Origin: Pseudomonas luteola NBRC 103146
Lineage (GTDB): Bacteria > Pseudomonadota > Gammaproteobacteria > Pseudomonadales > Pseudomonadaceae
Assembly (NCBI RefSeq): GCF_002091675.1
Contig: NZ_BDAE01000004.1
Coordinates: 62,001 to 126,000, forward strand
Reading direction: 5' to 3'
DNA: 64,000 bases
Shown here: positions 30,146 through 40,859 of the stretch, in pieces
Layout of the letters: each line of letters begins with the position of its first letter
Numbering within the stretch: the first letter of the stretch is position 1
Notes under the pieces: model-generated
What the model was told of the DNA's origin: nothing
The model's database searches: none
What the model saw: the letters and a program-made list of their open reading frames with translations, nothing else
Program-made: the position numbers and the translations under genes

Positions 30146-31392
30146 GTTGACTCCATGGAAGATACTGGTTTGGCTTCAGGTTTCAGCCACTTGGCGAGAC
30201 TGCCGCCCAGAAGTTGCTCACGTTGCTCATGAAGCTGTTTAAGCGCTTCAATCAGAGGAGGATACCAGTCACCTGTACAGCGCTCGACCTCAGGAAGACG
30301 ATCGATTTCTGGTAGATGCCATGGGCTCTTTTCCATCAATTGCGTCAGGGTGAATGTGTTGAGATCCCGGCAGAGCACCCATCTTCCACTACTGGTGTGG
30401 CACACCAGTTTCTCTTTCTTGAGAAAGTCCAGAATGGGTTGCCATTGATCCTCAGGCAACTTCCAGCCGCTTTTCTGGAGCTCGACAAGATCGAGCGAGG
30501 CGCCTGTCTGTTGCCGATCCAGAAAGACACGAAGCACGCCCAGCAAGACAAGAAACGTAGGGATTGGCTGTCGGCGCCACTGCTTGGAGGAAGAAAGGTT
30601 GCACACCAACTCAGCGCCAAAAAGAACGATCAGCCAGGAGACGTAAATCCAGACCAGAAAAAGCGGAATGGTCGCAAAAGCGCCGTAGATCAGCTTGTAG
30701 CCCGGAAAAAACATGACATACAAGCCAAACAATGACTTGGCCGCCTCGAATAGCACTGACGTAAAGATACCCCCAACCAACGCATGCTTGAGCGGAACAC
30801 GCGTGTTTGGTACTGCGGCATAGAGCAAAGTGAAGGCAGCCATGCTGAAGAAGAGCGGCATGAACTTGAGCAGCACGGCCGTTCCCATGACCGCATACCG
30901 ACCGGACATCATGGACAGCGACGCGATATACGTACTGATTGCAAAGCCTGCGCCTAACAAAAGAGGCCCCAGACTGAGGATTGCCCAATACAGGAGAAAA
31001 CTGGACATGCCTCGACGAGGTTGGGAAACCCGCCAGATGTCATTGAAGGTTTTTTCAATGGTCACCAGCATGGTGAGGGACGTTACTGCCAGCAGCGCGA
31101 CGCCTAGCCATGTCAAGTGGCGGGCCTGCTCGATAAATCCACGCAGGTGCTCCTCCAAGGTCTCGCCGGTCGAAGGGACGAAGTTATGAAAGATGAATAT
31201 CTGAATCTGCTCTTCTGTTCCCTGAAAGGCGGGAATGGCAGAGAGCATGGCAAAGGTCACCGTCATGATGGGAACAACGGCAAACAGGGTGGTGTAGGTC
31301 AAGGCCGCCGCGTTGTTGGGCGCTCGATCGCCAAGAAAGCGTTTGACCAGGAAACGGCCCCATTCAAATGTGTCGCTCAGGCGCTGACGCAT
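30142..31392 (-). CDS. YihY/virulence factor BrkB family membrane protein
   Basis: Inner-membrane protein of the YihY (formerly RNase BN) family, 416 residues. Six hydrophobic segments lie within the first 290 residues, starting [20 protein letters not shown], followed by a soluble winged-helix-like C-terminal extension ([15 protein letters not shown]) seen in the longer gammaproteobacterial form. Function not established. First gene of the run that continues with the thioredoxin and acylphosphatase genes. Confidence 0.93.
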   Translation of the reverse strand: MRQRLSDTFEWGRFLVKRFLGDRAPNNAAALTYTTLFAVVPIMTVTFAMLSAIPAFQGTEEQIQIFIFHNFVPSTGETLEEHLRGFIEQARHLTWLGVALLAVTSLTMLVTIEKTFNDIWRVSQPRRGMSSFLLYWAILSLGPLLLGAGFAISTYIASLSMMSGRYAVMGTAVLLKFMPLFFSMAAFTLLYAAVPNTRVPLKHALVGGIFTSVLFEAAKSLFGLYVMFFPGYKLIYGAFATIPLFLVWIYVSWLIVLFGAELVCNLSSSKQWRRQPIPTFLVLLGVLRVFLDRQQTGASLDLVELQKSGWKLPEDQWQPILDFLKKEKLVCHTSSGRWVLCRDLNTFTLTQLMEKSPWHLPEIDRLPEVERCTGDWYPPLIEALKQLHEQREQLLGGSLAKWLKPEAKPVSSMEST

Positions 31393-31510
31393 TCTATTTC
31401 CTCAACCATGCGTGAATCGTCTTGAATCCAATTACCCGGCACAATGCTCGTTCAGACCACCGGAGGCCCGTTAGAATAGCTGTCACCTCCACAACGATGC
31501 GACCTTTTCA

Positions 31511-32463
<953 letters not shown>

Positions 32464-32498
32464 AGTGCTTAGCTACAGCGCCGTAAACAGGTAGCGGC

Positions 32499-33203
32499 TC
32501 ACCAATCCATGATTTCCTTGACGAACGGAATGGTGAGCTTGCGCCGCGCCTGCAAGGAGGCGTGATCCAGACGCTCAAGCACATCAAACAAGGAGTTCAT
32601 GCTCCGTGAGCCACGCGTCAGGATATAGCGTCCCACTTCTTCGTTCAGATGCAGACCCCGTCGAGAGGCGCGCAGCTGCAGCGCGCGCAGCTTGTCTTCA
32701 TCAGACAGCGGCTGAAGCTGGAAGACCAATGCCATGGTAAGCCGTGATTTGAGATCCGGAAGCTTGATAGGCAATGACCGTGGAGGCTTGGAGCCAGACA
32801 GCAAGAGCCGCTTTCCAGCATCCCGCACACGATTGAAGAGATGAAACATCGCCTCTTCCCATTCTCGCTTGCCTGCCAGGGCATCCAGATCATCCAGGCA
32901 AACCAGCTCGCACTGTTCGAGATTTTCAAACAGTGCGGTTCCATACCCGGAAAGCTCGGCCATTGGCAGATAAACGGCTTGCTCACCCATCTGATAAAAC
33001 CGCAGGCAGGCAGCCTGCATCAAATGGCTACGCCCGGCGCCTTCCGTTCCCCAGAGGTAGATAAGGCTTTCAGCCCAACCTGCGTCCAGCTCGCATAGGC
33101 GCTCGACATAACCCAGCGCCGCCGCATTTGCACCGGGATAATAATTGGCAAAGGTAGCGTCATCGCGTAGACGCACACCCAAGGGTAACTGTATCGGTTT
33201 CAT
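32499..33203 (-). CDS. hda: DnaA regulatory inactivator Hda
   Basis: AAA+ DnaA-homologous protein that, with the DNA clamp, triggers DnaA-ATP hydrolysis and prevents re-initiation. The 234 residues show the modified Walker A WGTEGAGRSHLMQ, Walker B CLDDLDALAG and sensor 2 GSRSMNSLFD. The N-terminal QLPLGVRL is the clamp-binding motif. It overlaps the perM stop as ATGA. Confidence 0.95.
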   Translation of the reverse strand: MKPIQLPLGVRLRDDATFANYYPGANAAALGYVERLCELDAGWAESLIYLWGTEGAGRSHLMQAACLRFYQMGEQAVYLPMAELSGYGTALFENLEQCELVCLDDLDALAGKREWEEAMFHLFNRVRDAGKRLLLSGSKPPRSLPIKLPDLKSRLTMALVFQLQPLSDEDKLRALQLRASRRGLHLNEEVGRYILTRGSRSMNSLFDVLERLDHASLQARRKLTIPFVKEIMDW

Positions 33204-34291
33204 GCCGTGTCTGGCGGCTCGCTGGATTCAGGTCGACCGGGTTTGGAGTAAAGGTCGGAAAGTTTATACAAATCATGGATATGACGCAGCAGAACCATCA
33301 AGACGGCGGCTACGGGTAATGCGAGAAGAATACCGCTGAAACCAAACAGTTGACCACCCGCCAGAACGGCAAAGATGACCGCAACGGGATGCAGGCCAAT
33401 ACGATCACCCACCAGAAGCGGTGTCAGCACCATGCCTTCGATCATTTGTCCGAAGACAAATACCGCGAGAATGCCCAGCAGCGGATACCAATCAAGGCCA
33501 AACTGGAAGAATCCAGCAGCCATGGCTGCCGTGATGCCAACCGCAAATCCCATATACGGGACAATGCTGGCCAGTCCCGCCAGCAGACCAATCAACAGGC
33601 CCAGCTCAAGCCCTACCAGCATCAGCCCACCGGCATAGATGATTCCAAGGCCAAGCATGACCATCAACTGCCCGCGCAGGAAGGCGCCCAGCACCTCATG
33701 ACAGTCACCCAGCAGCCGAGCCACCAAACCTTCGTGTCGACGCGGGAGCAGGCCCCTGAGCTTGCCAACCATGACATCCCAGTCGCGTAACAGATAAAAG
33801 CTTACGACCGGGATCAACAACGTGTTTCCGATCCAGGCCAGTAAAGCAAGACTGGAAGACGTTGCCTGGGCAAGAACGATACCGACGATATCACCGGTAC
33901 GATCCAGATGGCTGGTCAGCACCGCCTTGATACGATCGAAGCGCCAGAAGCTGTCTGCAAGACCGAATTTGATCTGAATCCATGGCAATGCGGTGAACTG
34001 GAGCCAGTCGAGTATGGCAGGCATCAACTCGTAGAGACGGATGAACTGCCTGACCAGCATGGGCACGATGACAAGCAGCATGCCCAGCAGAACCAGCAGG
34101 AAGGCCAGATATACCGTAAGCACGGCCAATGTGCGGGAGAGCCCCAGTCGCTCCAGCCGATCTACCAATGGATCACCCAGGTAGGCCAGTAACATGCTGA
34201 TCAGAAAGGGAGACAGAATAGGCTGCACCGAGTGCAGCAGCCACAGCAAAACGGCCAGTCCGCCAATGACATACCAGCGGCGTGTCGTCAT
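33200..34291 (-). CDS. AI-2E family transporter (PerM-like)
   Basis: Inner-membrane protein of 363 residues with about eight helices and the family regions VVSFYLLRDWDVMVGKLR and FAVGITAAMAAGFFQFG. The family includes AI-2 exporter TqsA and Na/H antiporters, so the substrate is uncertain. It is fixed upstream of hda in pseudomonads. The tail (YSKPGRPESSEPPDTA) is hydrophilic. Confidence 0.9.
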   Translation of the reverse strand: MTTRRWYVIGGLAVLLWLLHSVQPILSPFLISMLLAYLGDPLVDRLERLGLSRTLAVLTVYLAFLLVLLGMLLVIVPMLVRQFIRLYELMPAILDWLQFTALPWIQIKFGLADSFWRFDRIKAVLTSHLDRTGDIVGIVLAQATSSSLALLAWIGNTLLIPVVSFYLLRDWDVMVGKLRGLLPRRHEGLVARLLGDCHEVLGAFLRGQLMVMLGLGIIYAGGLMLVGLELGLLIGLLAGLASIVPYMGFAVGITAAMAAGFFQFGLDWYPLLGILAVFVFGQMIEGMVLTPLLVGDRIGLHPVAVIFAVLAGGQLFGFSGILLALPVAAVLMVLLRHIHDLYKLSDLYSKPGRPESSEPPDTA

Positions 34292-34320
34292 GTTCGTTTC
34301 TCGCTAAATAATTTGTGCAT

Positions 34321-34353
34321 AAAGAAAGCCGCTAGGCGAAGGCCAGGCGGCTT
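34321..34353 (-). terminator. Terminator of the DUF2066 gene
   Basis: On the minus strand AAGCCGC/GCGGCTT plus an inner GGC/GCC around CTTC form a hairpin followed by TTTCTTT. It separates DUF2066 from perM-hda. Confidence 0.7.
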
Positions 34354-34404
34354 GGGAGTGTCTGATGATCGGCCTGCGGTAAGGTCTCTCTTTAGCGGAC
34401 CCGA

Positions 34405-35469
34405 TCAACGCCAGCGATAATAGAGTACCTGTTGTGCTGGCGCAGGTGCGGGCGGCTGTGAAGCGCCTGGTGCAGCTTGGGTGTCCGGTGCCGCAACGGG
34501 CGCGTTGGCATCGACCGGTGCAGAAGATTGCTCCAGATCGGCCAGGCCTAACTGTGCATGAAGTTGATCCGGGTTAGCGGTCAGCTGATAGCGAAGCTGT
34601 CCATTCTCTGCCTTGAGCAACCGAGCACCCATGGGCTCCAGCAGCTTTTGCAGCTGAGAGTAGCGCTCGAAATTGGCCCCATCTACTACCAGTGTCAGTG
34701 CTTGTGTAGAACCTGGCTTGGTAATGAACTGCTTGGCCAGACGTGTACTTAGCTCATGCATGATGGTATTGGCCAGGGCATCCAGATCGGCTCCCTGCGC
34801 ATTGCCCTGGGCCGAGTTGGTCCCCTGCCACATCCGCCATTGAGCCTGCCAGGAACTACCCGATTGCCTGGCATGAACCGCCAGCAATACATCACTGCTA
34901 TAACGCTTAGAAGCCTCACGCAGGGCATCTGGCTTGCCAGAATCAATATTTTCGGCAGTACCGACCAGCTGTTCACTGAGGTCTGCCAAGGGCAGGACGA
35001 GCGGCAGGCCACTGTCCTGAGCGGCCCTTTGCAAAGGAGCTGCCGCTGGTTGGCTGTCACCCACCAGGGCACTACCACCATCAGAATCGTTCAACCACCA
35101 CGTCATCACAGAGGGGCGATTGGCTCCCCAGATAGGCAGCCCCGCCTGCGTCAGGGTACGGTTGACGGATGCAGGATCGAAATTGACGACCAGCACGGCT
35201 GGCGGGCCGGCATCGTAACTGTACTGGGTAATTAGTTGCTGAGGGCTTTTTACCGACTCGGATAAGGCAGGGCTCTGAGCGGCATTCGCATCGCCAGTCA
35301 AACGAACCACCAGATCCTGCAGGGCACGCCCCAGCGCAGCGTCGCGCTCTGAGGGCTGCTGGGAGGCAACGGGCTCGCGCACCTGATAAAGGCCTTCCAC
35401 CAAGGCTGCTGAAGCAGACTGGCTCAGCAAGGGTAGGCAGAGCGTAAGCAGAAAGGCAAAACGACGCAT
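34405..35469 (-). CDS. DUF2066 exported protein
   Basis: Predicted periplasmic protein of 354 residues from MRRFAF at 35469, with signal peptide ending QSASA. The DUF2066 core (EGLYQVREPV; DLVVRLTGD; PSVMTWWLND) is followed by a C-terminal proline/alanine-rich tail ending QVLYYRWR. Function unknown. Divergent from purM, a conserved position in pseudomonads. Confidence 0.87.
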   Translation of the reverse strand: MRRFAFLLTLCLPLLSQSASAALVEGLYQVREPVASQQPSERDAALGRALQDLVVRLTGDANAAQSPALSESVKSPQQLITQYSYDAGPPAVLVVNFDPASVNRTLTQAGLPIWGANRPSVMTWWLNDSDGGSALVGDSQPAAAPLQRAAQDSGLPLVLPLADLSEQLVGTAENIDSGKPDALREASKRYSSDVLLAVHARQSGSSWQAQWRMWQGTNSAQGNAQGADLDALANTIMHELSTRLAKQFITKPGSTQALTLVVDGANFERYSQLQKLLEPMGARLLKAENGQLRYQLTANPDQLHAQLGLADLEQSSAPVDANAPVAAPDTQAAPGASQPPAPAPAQQVLYYRWR

Positions 35470-35515
35470 GTAGAGTCTCGGCAAGCAGGAACGAAGAGGC
35501 ATACCTTAAAAGGCG

Positions 35516-35543
35516 CCCTGCCCGTCGGCAAGCCTGAGGGCAG
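35516..35543. repeat. Inverted repeat between DUF2066 and purM
   Basis: CCTGCCC and GGGCAGG are separated by 14 bases in the divergent gap, 47 bases from the DUF2066 start. Could be a leader hairpin or operator; no T-run. Confidence 0.3.
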
Positions 35544-35762
35544 GTTATGTGCAGCATCACGGTGAAATCAGACCGCGCTTTATGCCAAAAGGCTCCTTTA
35601 TGACTGAATAAAAGCTGAATAAGCCTGACAAGGCCATTCGATGACCAACAGTGCCTCGTCAGGAAGCGCCGTTTCCCGATTGCTTCTGGTAAAATCGCCG
35701 CCTCTCAAAAGCTGTGCCCGCGGCATAGCCTGTTTCGCAGCATTTTTAAAAGGCCTGGATTC

Positions 35763-36821
35763 ATGAGCAAGCAACCCTCGTTGAGCTACAAGGACGCCGG
35801 AGTGGATATCGACGCAGGCGAAGCCCTGGTTGAACGTATCAAAGGCGTCGCCAAGCGTACTGCCCGCCCGGAAGTCATGGGCGGCCTCGGTGGTTTTGGC
35901 GCCCTCTGTGAAATCCCGGCCGGTTACAAGCAGCCGGTTCTGGTTTCAGGTACGGACGGTGTCGGCACCAAGCTTCGTCTGGCAATGAATCTGAAAAAGC
36001 ATGACAGCATTGGTATCGACCTTGTTGCCATGTGTGTAAATGACCTGGTTGTCTGTGGCGCCGAGCCACTCTTCTTCCTGGACTACTATGCCACCGGCAA
36101 ACTGAACGTTGATGTCGCGGCTCAGGTAGTGACCGGTATCGGCGAAGGCTGTGAACAGGCCGGATGCTCGCTGGTAGGGGGTGAGACCGCCGAAATGCCC
36201 GGCATGTACGAGGGTGAAGACTACGATCTGGCTGGTTTCTGCGTAGGCGTGGTGGAAAAGGCCGAGATCATCGACGGCTCCAAGGTATCGACCGGCGATG
36301 CGCTGATCGCGCTGCCCTCCTCCGGCCCGCACTCCAATGGTTACTCCCTGATCCGCAAAATCATCGAAGTTGCAGGCGCGGATATCGAAAGCATCCAGCT
36401 CGACGGCAAACCTTTGACCGACCTTCTGATGGCGCCGACGCGTATCTATGTCAAACCCCTGCTCAAGCTGATCAAGGGCACCGGCGCCGTGAAAGCGATG
36501 GCCCACATTACTGGTGGCGGCCTGCTTGAAAACATTCCGCGCGTTCTGCCTGAAAACGCGCAGGCAGTCATCGACGTGGAGAGCTGGACACGTCCGGTTG
36601 TATTCGACTGGCTGCAACAGCAGGGCAACGTTGACGAGACAGAAATGCATCGCGTGCTGAATTGCGGTGTTGGCATGGTCATCTGCGTCGCGCAGGAGCA
36701 CGTTGAGAAGGCGCTGAACACGTTGCGCGATGCGGGCGAGCAGCCTTGGGTAATCGGTCAGATCGCCGCCTGCGATGAAAGCGCTCCTCGCGTTGTACTG
36801 AACAACCTGAAGACACATTGA
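35763..36821 (+). CDS. purM: Phosphoribosylformylglycinamidine cyclo-ligase
   Basis: AIR synthetase, ATP-dependent ring closure in purine synthesis. 352 residues with [24 protein letters not shown] and [15 protein letters not shown]. The stop overlaps the purN start as ATGA. Upstream TGGTAAAAT (about 35687-35695) resembles an extended -10. Confidence 0.98.
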   Translation: MSKQPSLSYKDAGVDIDAGEALVERIKGVAKRTARPEVMGGLGGFGALCEIPAGYKQPVLVSGTDGVGTKLRLAMNLKKHDSIGIDLVAMCVNDLVVCGAEPLFFLDYYATGKLNVDVAAQVVTGIGEGCEQAGCSLVGGETAEMPGMYEGEDYDLAGFCVGVVEKAEIIDGSKVSTGDALIALPSSGPHSNGYSLIRKIIEVAGADIESIQLDGKPLTDLLMAPTRIYVKPLLKLIKGTGAVKAMAHITGGGLLENIPRVLPENAQAVIDVESWTRPVVFDWLQQQGNVDETEMHRVLNCGVGMVICVAQEHVEKALNTLRDAGEQPWVIGQIAACDESAPRVVLNNLKTH

Positions 36822-37471
36822 TGCCTGCACGTTGTAATGTCGTGGTATTGATCTCAGGTGCCGGTAGCAACCTGCAGGCACTGATCGATGCCTCGACCAG
36901 CCCGGAGGCGCCCATCCAGATCCGCGCGGTGGTTTCCAACCGGGCGGATGCCTACGGATTGGAGCGTGCTCGCCAAGCGGGCATCGAGGCGCAGGTCCTT
37001 GACCATACACAGTTCGCTGATCGGGAGGCGTTCGACGCTGCCCTCGTCGAGCTGGTTGATCGCTTTGAACCAGACCTCTTGGTCCTGGCCGGCTTCATGC
37101 GTATCCTGACGGAGCGCTTCGTGACCCATTACCGAGGCCGGCTGCTCAATATTCACCCTTCCCTGTTGCCACGCTATACCGGTCTGCGTACGCATCAACG
37201 TGCGCTGGATGCAGGCGATCTGGAGCATGGCTGCAGTGTTCACTTTGTTACGGAAGAGCTTGATGGCGGCCCGGTTGTTGTACAGGCCGTCGTTCCCATT
37301 CATCCTGGTGACACAGCGGAAACCCTGGCCCAGCGCGTTCACGGACAGGAACACGTAATTTATCCTCTGGCTGTCAGCTGGTTCGCCCAAGGGCGCTTAC
37401 GGCTGACTGAGCGAGGCGCTGAACTGGATGCCCAGCCGTTGCCGGCTACCGGACATGTCATTCGATCCTAG
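36818..37471 (+). CDS. purN: GAR transformylase, folate-dependent
   Basis: Transfers formyl from 10-formyl-THF to glycinamide ribonucleotide. 217 residues with the catalytic asparagine and histidine in [13 protein letters not shown] and aspartate in [10 protein letters not shown]. Co-translated with purM; the DUF3108 gene follows by 12 bases. Confidence 0.97.
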   Translation: MMPARCNVVVLISGAGSNLQALIDASTSPEAPIQIRAVVSNRADAYGLERARQAGIEAQVLDHTQFADREAFDAALVELVDRFEPDLLVLAGFMRILTERFVTHYRGRLLNIHPSLLPRYTGLRTHQRALDAGDLEHGCSVHFVTEELDGGPVVVQAVVPIHPGDTAETLAQRVHGQEHVIYPLAVSWFAQGRLRLTERGAELDAQPLPATGHVIRS

Positions 37472-37483
37472 GAGAAATATCCC

Positions 37484-38200
37484 ATGCGACGATTGTTGTG
37501 CCTGATCGCATTTGCGCTGGCCCTGCCCGCCCATGCGTTCGACCTTAAACCCTTTGATGCCAGCTATACCGCCGACTGGAAGCAAATGCCCATGAGTGGC
37601 TCAGCTGAGCGGCACCTGACAAAACAGCAGGATGGCAATTGGAAACTTGAATTCAGTGCCTCCATGCTGGTGGCGGGCCTGACCGAAGCCAGTACGTTCC
37701 GCTATGAAGGCGACACGTTCCTGCCCACGAGCTATAGCTATTCACGCCATGGCCTGGGTAAAAGCCGTGAAAGCAAGCTGACCTTTGACTGGACCGCGAA
37801 GAAAGTCACCGGCACTGAAAAAGGCGACTCGGTCAACCTGCCGCTGGACCGTGGTCTGGTGGACAAGTCCACTTACCAGCTGCTCTTGCAGCATGATGTG
37901 GCAGACGGCAAGAAAAGCATGAGCTACCAGGTGGTCGATGGTGATGAGATCGATACTTACGACTTTCGCGTAATTGGCGAGGAGCGCGTGCGCACCAAGG
38001 TGGGTCTGGTTGATGCCATCAAGGTCGAGCGTGTTCGAGATCCCACCAAGAGCAACCGTAAGACTGAACTGTGGTTTGCGAAGAACTGGGATTACCTGCT
38101 GGTCCGCCTGTATCAGATGGAAACCGATGGCAAGGAATACCAGATCATGCTGGAAGACGGCTCTGTTGATGGCAAGCCGGTAAAAGGTCAGCAAGGCTAA
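37484..38200 (+). CDS. DUF3108 exported protein
   Basis: Periplasmic protein of unknown function, 238 residues, signal peptide ending LPAHA. The pattern of beta strands with ASYTADWKQMPMSGSAER and TELWFAKNWDYLLVRLYQ marks DUF3108. Co-transcribed with purMN and closed by a strong terminator; the association is conserved but unexplained. Confidence 0.9.
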   Translation: MRRLLCLIAFALALPAHAFDLKPFDASYTADWKQMPMSGSAERHLTKQQDGNWKLEFSASMLVAGLTEASTFRYEGDTFLPTSYSYSRHGLGKSRESKLTFDWTAKKVTGTEKGDSVNLPLDRGLVDKSTYQLLLQHDVADGKKSMSYQVVDGDEIDTYDFRVIGEERVRTKVGLVDAIKVERVRDPTKSNRKTELWFAKNWDYLLVRLYQMETDGKEYQIMLEDGSVDGKPVKGQQG

Positions 38201-38216
38201 ATCGCCTGGTACCTCT

Positions 38217-38252
38217 AAAACGCGTCTTATCGAGAGGTAAGACGCGTTTTTT
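38217..38252 (+). terminator. Terminator of purMN-DUF3108
   Basis: Stem AAAACGCGTCTTA/TAAGACGCGTTTT with an eight-base loop and T-run. Confidence 0.92.
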
Positions 38253-38287
38253 ATTGCCTGTGTTTTTGCAAAAGAACGTGCCGCCTG

Positions 38288-38316
38288 TTGAACCTGCGAC
38301 ATATTGTCGCTATAAA
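38288..38316 (+). promoter_or_regulatory. Sigma-70 promoter with palindromic spacer
   Basis: TTGAAC (38288-38293) and TATAAA (38311-38316) are exactly 17 bases apart. The spacer ends with the perfect inverted repeat GCGACA-TAT-TGTCGC (38296-38310), a likely operator for a dimeric regulator between the promoter hexamers. Confidence 0.65.
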
Positions 38317-38419
38317 TGTAACAGATTATTGCAAACAATCAGCTTGGTCTCTTTTCCTGATTGATCAATGATCGAGTTGTTAGCTGCCTTGCGTGCCCTT
38401 TTAACCAAGGAGAAAGACA

Positions 38420-38590
38420 ATGACCGTTACAGTGACTGAACGCGACGAAAACCATATGTCTCAAGAAGCCCGTTCACTGGGTTTATCTGTCTGGGACGTT
38501 CACCAGGAAGGCCATTTAGTCGGTATTTATCATTCCGAGGCCGATGCGGTCGCGTATAAAGCGCAGATCGAAGAAGAAAGTCAGCGTTGA
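38420..38590 (+). CDS. Small unknown protein, 56 aa
   Basis: A 56-residue frame with AAGGAGAAAGACA before the ATG, its own promoter and a strong terminator 17 bases after the stop. The sequence begins MTVTVTERDENHMSQEA, continues GLSVWDVHQEGHLVG and ends AQIEEESQR. It is hydrophilic, with no signal peptide or cysteine. The pattern of a short beta segment (VWDVHQEGHLVGIYHS) then a helix (EADAVAYKAQIEEE) suggests a small folded alpha/beta unit. I do not recognise a family. Confidence 0.75.
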   Translation: MTVTVTERDENHMSQEARSLGLSVWDVHQEGHLVGIYHSEADAVAYKAQIEEESQR

Positions 38591-38607
38591 TTTAAAGCAG
38601 TATCCAT

Positions 38608-38640
38608 AAAAAAGCCCGCCTGTCAGAGGCGGGCTTTTTT
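38608..38640 (+). terminator. Bidirectional terminator
   Basis: AAAAAAGCCCGCC-TGTCAGA-GGCGGGCTTTTTT serves the 56-aa gene and, on the other strand, the molybdenum oxidoreductase operon. Confidence 0.93.
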
Positions 38641-38651
38641 GATCAGTCGTT

Positions 38652-40859
38652 TTATTCGAAAACCTTATCCAGGGTAATTGGCAGATCGCGAATACGCTTG
38701 CCTGTTGCGTGATAAACCGCGTTGGCGATGGCCGCCGCAACCCCTACAATACCGATCTCGCCTATCCCTTTTGCGCCGAGCGGATTGACAATCTCGTCGT
38801 GCTCTTCGACAAAGATGACATCCAGATCATGCACATCGGCGTTTACCGGAAAATGGTATTCGGCAATGTTGTGGTTCATCCAGCGAGCCAGATCCTTATC
38901 AAGCATCCCCTCTTCCTGCATGGCCATGCCAATCCCCCAGACCATTCCGCCCAGGATCTGGTTTCGTCCTGGCTTGAGACTCAAGACGCGCCCCGCTGCA
39001 ATGGCACTGACCATCCGGCTGACCTGAATCGTACCGAAGTCTTCGTCAACCTTGACCTCCACAAACACTGCAGAGTGGGTAGCCGTTGTGTAATCGTCCC
39101 GCTCCTTCTTAGGCGAGGCACTGGCGGAAGCCTCCATGCTTGGCGTCCCCCCCTTTTTCAAGAGATCAGCGATCTTGATTCGCTCGGCAGGTGCGGACTT
39201 GATGCAAATTTCACCATTTTCGAAAACGACGTCGGTCAACTCAAGGTTGCTGAAAGGCGATTGATCCTCTTCCTTGGCTTGATCGAGCAGTTGCTGTTGA
39301 AGGGTTTCGCATGCCTGCTTAACGGCAGAGCCAACAGAAGAAACGGTAAACGATCCCCCTTCCAGAGGCGCCTTGGGCAAAGTCGAGTCGCCCAATCTGA
39401 ATGTGACCTTTTCCAGAGGCAGGCCGAAAAGTTCCGCTGCGATCTGGCTCATGACGGTATAGGTACCCGTACCGATATCAGCTGTAGCGCTGGAGACGAC
39501 CAAGCTACCGTCGATGTTGATCACTGCCTTGGCACTGGCGGGATTCTGCATGGCCTCCCAGACACCGGTTGCCATTCCCCACCCTACCAGCTGCTTGCCA
39601 TCGCGCATTGAGCGTGGTTCGTGACTACGCTTGGACCAGCCAAACCGTTCGGCACCCTGGCGGTAGCATTCGAGCAACTCCTTGCTTGAGTAAGGCTTGT
39701 TGGAGGCAGGATCGACATCCGTGAAGTTGCGAATACGAAACTCCAATGGATCAATGTTGGCCGCGTAGGCCAGCTCGTCCATCGCGGATTCAAGGCCATA
39801 GACACCTAGCACAGCGCCCGGTGCACGCATGTCCAGCGGTGTATAGAGGTCAAGGGGAGCCAGCTTGTAATCCAGTCGCACGTTGGGGCATCCATAGAGC
39901 GAAGCGGACCAGACCACGACCATCTCAGTGAAGTCTTCAAAGCTTGAAGTCTCGCCTACTACTTCGTGGATAGTCGAAACCAGCTTGCCTTCCTGATCAC
40001 ACGCCAGCCGGAAATGCTGGATGGTTTCCGGGCGATGACCGAACGAGAACATTTGCTCGCGGGACAGCACTACACGAACGGAACGCTTGAGCTTAAGCGC
40101 CGCCATGGTCGCCAGTACCAGTTGATACTGTGGACGCAAACCAGAACCAAAGGCGCCACCCACAAAGGGTGTTACGACACGTACATCTCCATCAGGCAGG
40201 CCGAAGATGTTGGAAATGAACTGAGCGCTGTTCTGTACGCCCTGCGTCTTGTCATGGACGGTCAACTTGCCATCCGTGTTGTAAATGACCGTAGAGGCAT
40301 GCATCTCCATCGGATTATGAAACTCGGCGGCCGAATGGTATTCCGCCTCGATCTTCACTGGTGCACTCGCCCAGGCGCTATCGGCATCGCCTCGATCTGG
40401 CGGCATGGGCGTAGGCGCCTTATGGGCATTGCCACGCTGAGCGTAGATGTCAGCCTGATGCGGCTCGGTATCGTAATCCACTCGAATCAGCGAAGCCGCA
40501 TAGCGAGCAGTTTCGAAGCTTTCTGCCACCACCAGCGCAACCGGCTGCATGTTGAACAGGACTCGGTCGTTATAGAGAGGACGAAAGTGCTTGCCATCTG
40601 CGGCGTCCATATCGGTGTAGCTTTCGTTATACGATGCCACCTCGGGACGGTTTTCATGGGTAATGACATCCAGAACACCCGGAACACTGAGCGCTGCCTG
40701 GGTATCGATGCTCAGGATGCGGCCCTTGGCTACCGAGCTGTTGACGACATAACCGGTGCAGAGGTCGGCTGTACCGAACTCACCGGCATAAAGGGCTTTG
40801 CCAGTTACCTTGAGTGGCCCATCGACCCGAGAAACGGCCTTTCCTAGATAAGCTGTCAT
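38652..40859 (-). CDS. Aldehyde oxidoreductase, molybdenum-binding subunit (PaoC-like)
   Basis: Large subunit of a xanthine-dehydrogenase-family molybdoenzyme, 735 residues. The N-terminal a/b hammerhead (VTGKALYAGEF), MPT-binding GGAFGSGLRPQ and the catalytic glutamate near residue 701 in GAKGIGEIGIVG are intact. The three genes lie 2Fe-2S, FAD, Mo with ATGA overlaps, as in E. coli paoABC. The substrate is probably an aldehyde, by family. Confidence 0.9.
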   Translation of the reverse strand: MTAYLGKAVSRVDGPLKVTGKALYAGEFGTADLCTGYVVNSSVAKGRILSIDTQAALSVPGVLDVITHENRPEVASYNESYTDMDAADGKHFRPLYNDRVLFNMQPVALVVAESFETARYAASLIRVDYDTEPHQADIYAQRGNAHKAPTPMPPDRGDADSAWASAPVKIEAEYHSAAEFHNPMEMHASTVIYNTDGKLTVHDKTQGVQNSAQFISNIFGLPDGDVRVVTPFVGGAFGSGLRPQYQLVLATMAALKLKRSVRVVLSREQMFSFGHRPETIQHFRLACDQEGKLVSTIHEVVGETSSFEDFTEMVVVWSASLYGCPNVRLDYKLAPLDLYTPLDMRAPGAVLGVYGLESAMDELAYAANIDPLEFRIRNFTDVDPASNKPYSSKELLECYRQGAERFGWSKRSHEPRSMRDGKQLVGWGMATGVWEAMQNPASAKAVINIDGSLVVSSATADIGTGTYTVMSQIAAELFGLPLEKVTFRLGDSTLPKAPLEGGSFTVSSVGSAVKQACETLQQQLLDQAKEEDQSPFSNLELTDVVFENGEICIKSAPAERIKIADLLKKGGTPSMEASASASPKKERDDYTTATHSAVFVEVKVDEDFGTIQVSRMVSAIAAGRVLSLKPGRNQILGGMVWGIGMAMQEEGMLDKDLARWMNHNIAEYHFPVNADVHDLDVIFVEEHDEIVNPLGAKGIGEIGIVGVAAAIANAVYHATGKRIRDLPITLDKVFE

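Noticed and set aside
35946-37010. Minus-strand 354-residue open frame opposite purM-purN
   Set aside because: Antisense shadow of two certain genes.
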